A stretch of DNA of 7,086 bases from Candidatus Woesearchaeota archaeon (GTDB lineage Archaea; Nanobdellota; Nanobdellia; Woesearchaeales; GW2011-AR15): contig JAFGSP010000145.1 of the NCBI GenBank assembly GCA_016934775.1, positions 1 to 7,086 on the forward strand, written 5' to 3'. Below the pieces are notes generated by a model that was given only the letters and a program-made list of their open reading frames with translations, ran no database searches and was not told the DNA's origin. The position numbers and the translations under genes were made by a program. Shown here in pieces: positions 6,143 to 7,086 of this stretch (within the stretch, counting starts at the first letter, position 1; each line of letters begins with the position of its first letter).

Positions 6143-6850
6143 TTAGCCAAGATAGCTCATCTGTTTCTTGTCGCGCTCTTTCTGCGTAAGAGAGCTCTGC
6201 TTGAGGATTGTCTTGAACTTCTCCTCAAATTCTTCAGCCTGCTTTAGCAAAGGTTTGAAATCAACCTTAAGGCCGAGATAATCATCAAGCACCTTTATGA
6301 TATTTGAAGCTGCTTTACTATCTGGTAGTTCTGACTTGGTCTCTGCAAAAAAGCATGTCAAAGGAATCTTTGACCTAAGCATAAGGGCAGCAGATACCCC
6401 TACAATTATTGATTCTTTTAGCGGCTGCAACCCCATCTTATCGATCTTTGTCCTGTTCTTGCTGCTGTTTGTGAAATAGAATACATTCTCTGATTCAGTC
6501 ACCTGTGGTGATGAGACACCTTCGATACTGATTATCTCGGTGGTCTGCATGTCCTTGGCCATCTTGTGGATAGCGCTGCTCAGCTTCCATTCCAGGCCAA
6601 CAGAATTAAGGATCGTGTGCAGGATGACAATATTATATTTCTTGTTATAGAATATGCCCATTGGGTCCACAAGTTTTTCTTTGTGTATGGCGATGGTCGC
6701 AGGCAGCTCATCATAGTGAAAAGAGCCTATCTTCTCTGCTCCCAAATGCTCGATAAGGAATTCTGTTGTGATAGTCCCGATGAGCCCGAAGCCCGGAAAA
6801 CCGTCTATAATCTTTGGCTTAACTGGTTTTTTAGTGAGTTTTATTTCCAT
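6143..6850 (-). CDS. PAC2-family proteasome assembly chaperone homologue (PbaA/PbaB-like)
   Basis: This 235-residue protein is of the PAC2 family, whose archaeal members (PbaA/PbaB type) bind proteasome alpha subunits in the cytoplasm and are thought to assist core-particle assembly or act as adaptors. Visible marks are IIDGFPGFGLIGTITTEFLIEHL (about 14-36), FHYDELPATIAIHKEKLVDP (about 44-63), IVILHTI (74-80), ISIEGVSSP (107-115), the glycine-rich IIVGVSAALML (148-158) and the CFFAET segment (166-171). A long charged helix (about 200-231) ends in MSYLG. Length and order match the family. ATG 6850 is supported by GAGGTG 5 nt upstream and a TATA-like box. It converges on the membrane-protein gene with a 4-nt gap. 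No proteasome subunit is in the window, and I cannot assign it to PbaA or PbaB specifically. Confidence 0.9.
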   Translation of the reverse strand: MEIKLTKKPVKPKIIDGFPGFGLIGTITTEFLIEHLGAEKIGSFHYDELPATIAIHKEKLVDPMGIFYNKKYNIVILHTILNSVGLEWKLSSAIHKMAKDMQTTEIISIEGVSSPQVTESENVFYFTNSSKNRTKIDKMGLQPLKESIIVGVSAALMLRSKIPLTCFFAETKSELPDSKAASNIIKVLDDYLGLKVDFKPLLKQAEEFEEKFKTILKQSSLTQKERDKKQMSYLG

Positions 6851-6855
6851 GATTG

Positions 6856-6898
6856 CACCTCGTTATATGCTTTCTAAGATTTTTAGAGTATATAAAAG
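6856..6898 (-). promoter_or_regulatory. TATA-like box and Shine-Dalgarno for PAC2 gene
   Basis: On the minus strand, CTTTTATATA (6898-6889) predicts a start near 6866. GAGGTG (6861-6856) follows, 5 nt before ATG 6850. The upstream edge of the box touches the first hairpin unit at 6899, so a factor bound to that palindrome would overlap the site where TFB contacts DNA. Confidence 0.6.
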
Positions 6899-7002
6899 TT
6901 TTGAAAAGTGAACTTTTCAAAGACCCAGAAAAAGCTGGCTTTTTCGCTGGTTTTGAATTGGAAGAATTCAAAGCCCAGGAAATATTAAGATATTTCCGCT
7001 GG
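6899..7002. repeat. Two tandem 52-nt double-hairpin units with co-varying stems
   Basis: Unit 1 is 6899-6950 and unit 2 is 6951-7002. Each begins TTTTGAA, has CCCAG in the middle and ends CGCTGG. Hairpin a pairs 6899-6909 with 6912-6922 in unit 1, and 6951-6959 with 6965-6973 in unit 2. Hairpin b is clamped by CCAG and CTGG, with an unpaired CG on the 3' side in both units. Its inner arms are AAAAAGC/GCTTTTT in unit 1 (6929-6935, 6938-6944) and GAAATAT/ATATTTC in unit 2 (6979-6985, 6990-6996). The stem tips differ between units while pairing is kept. TTTTG recurs at 7003-7007, perhaps a remnant third unit. The units lie between two outward promoters and outside both predicted transcripts, so they may act as DNA (binding site, cruciform, palindromic mobile element) or as a separate small RNA. 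Confidence 0.85.
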
Positions 7003-7034
7003 TTTTGTATTAGATAGATAAGTATGGAGTCTCA

Positions 7035-7044
7035 TTTAAATATA
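7035..7044 (+). promoter_or_regulatory. TATA-like box of the gene at the right edge
   Basis: TTTAAATATA is centred about 25 nt before ATG 7065, predicting a leaderless transcript. The intervening pyrimidine-rich DNA (7050-7064) has no Shine-Dalgarno, which fits leaderless initiation. Confidence 0.5.
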
Positions 7045-7064
7045 AGATTCCTTTCCCCCTCGCC

Positions 7065-7086
7065 ATGAAAATAGAGTTCGAGAAGA
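7065..7086 (+). CDS. 5' end of an unidentified gene, cut by window edge
   Basis: Seven codons (MKIEFEK) are visible before the sequence ends. The call rests on the TATA-to-ATG spacing and on the otherwise promoter-like, gene-free upstream DNA. The product cannot be identified. It is divergent from the PAC2 gene, and the two share the intergenic region that holds the hairpin units. Confidence 0.45.

Noticed and set aside
6899..7002. CRISPR-like repeats
   Set aside because: The two units are directly adjacent with no spacers, each is internally palindromic, and no cas gene is nearby.
6899..7002. Intrinsic terminators for flanking genes
   Set aside because: Both flanking genes point outward, so no annotated transcript ends here, and the stems are not followed by long T runs.

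Overview
The window looks archaeal. Most genes have a TATA-like box about 25-32 nt upstream of the start. Several genes appear leaderless or nearly so, while others carry a short leader with a GAGGTG Shine-Dalgarno. The content also fits: a PAC2-family proteasome-assembly chaperone homologue and an archaeal-type DUF112/TctA permease. Compact spacing and AT-rich intergenic DNA suggest a small-genome (DPANN-like) archaeon, but that lineage is a guess. No tRNA, rRNA, CRISPR array, transposase or integrase was seen.

Layout. Positions 1-830 look like an accessory segment. It holds a small ribbon-helix-helix protein resembling the MobC/relaxosome accessory type (205-519) with codon use unlike the rest, then a T-rich terminator and about 260 nt of non-coding DNA with inverted repeats. 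From 831 the sequence is a recognisable DUF112/TctA permease, but it enters in the middle of the N-terminal signature, directly after an in-frame stop. The 5' end of that gene is therefore missing, and a junction lies near 828-831.

Positions 2037-5544 hold a carbohydrate pair. The first gene is a GH130 glycoside phosphorylase-type protein with a C-terminal winged-helix domain. The second is a 739-residue protein joining a GT4-type glycosyltransferase to a six-hairpin barrel domain. Together they suggest turnover of a (probably mannose-containing) glycan, with one protein building and the other trimming it; substrate and direction are inferred. A small membrane protein of unknown function (5590-6138) follows. 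It converges, with a 4-nt gap, on the PAC2 gene (6143-6850, minus strand).

The 214-nt divergent region 6851-7064 carries outward-facing promoters for the PAC2 gene and for a gene that runs off the window edge (7065 onward). Between the promoters sit two 52-nt tandem units, each made of two hairpins. The flanking bases are conserved between units while the stem tips differ in a base-pair-preserving way. This is the least ordinary structure in the window.
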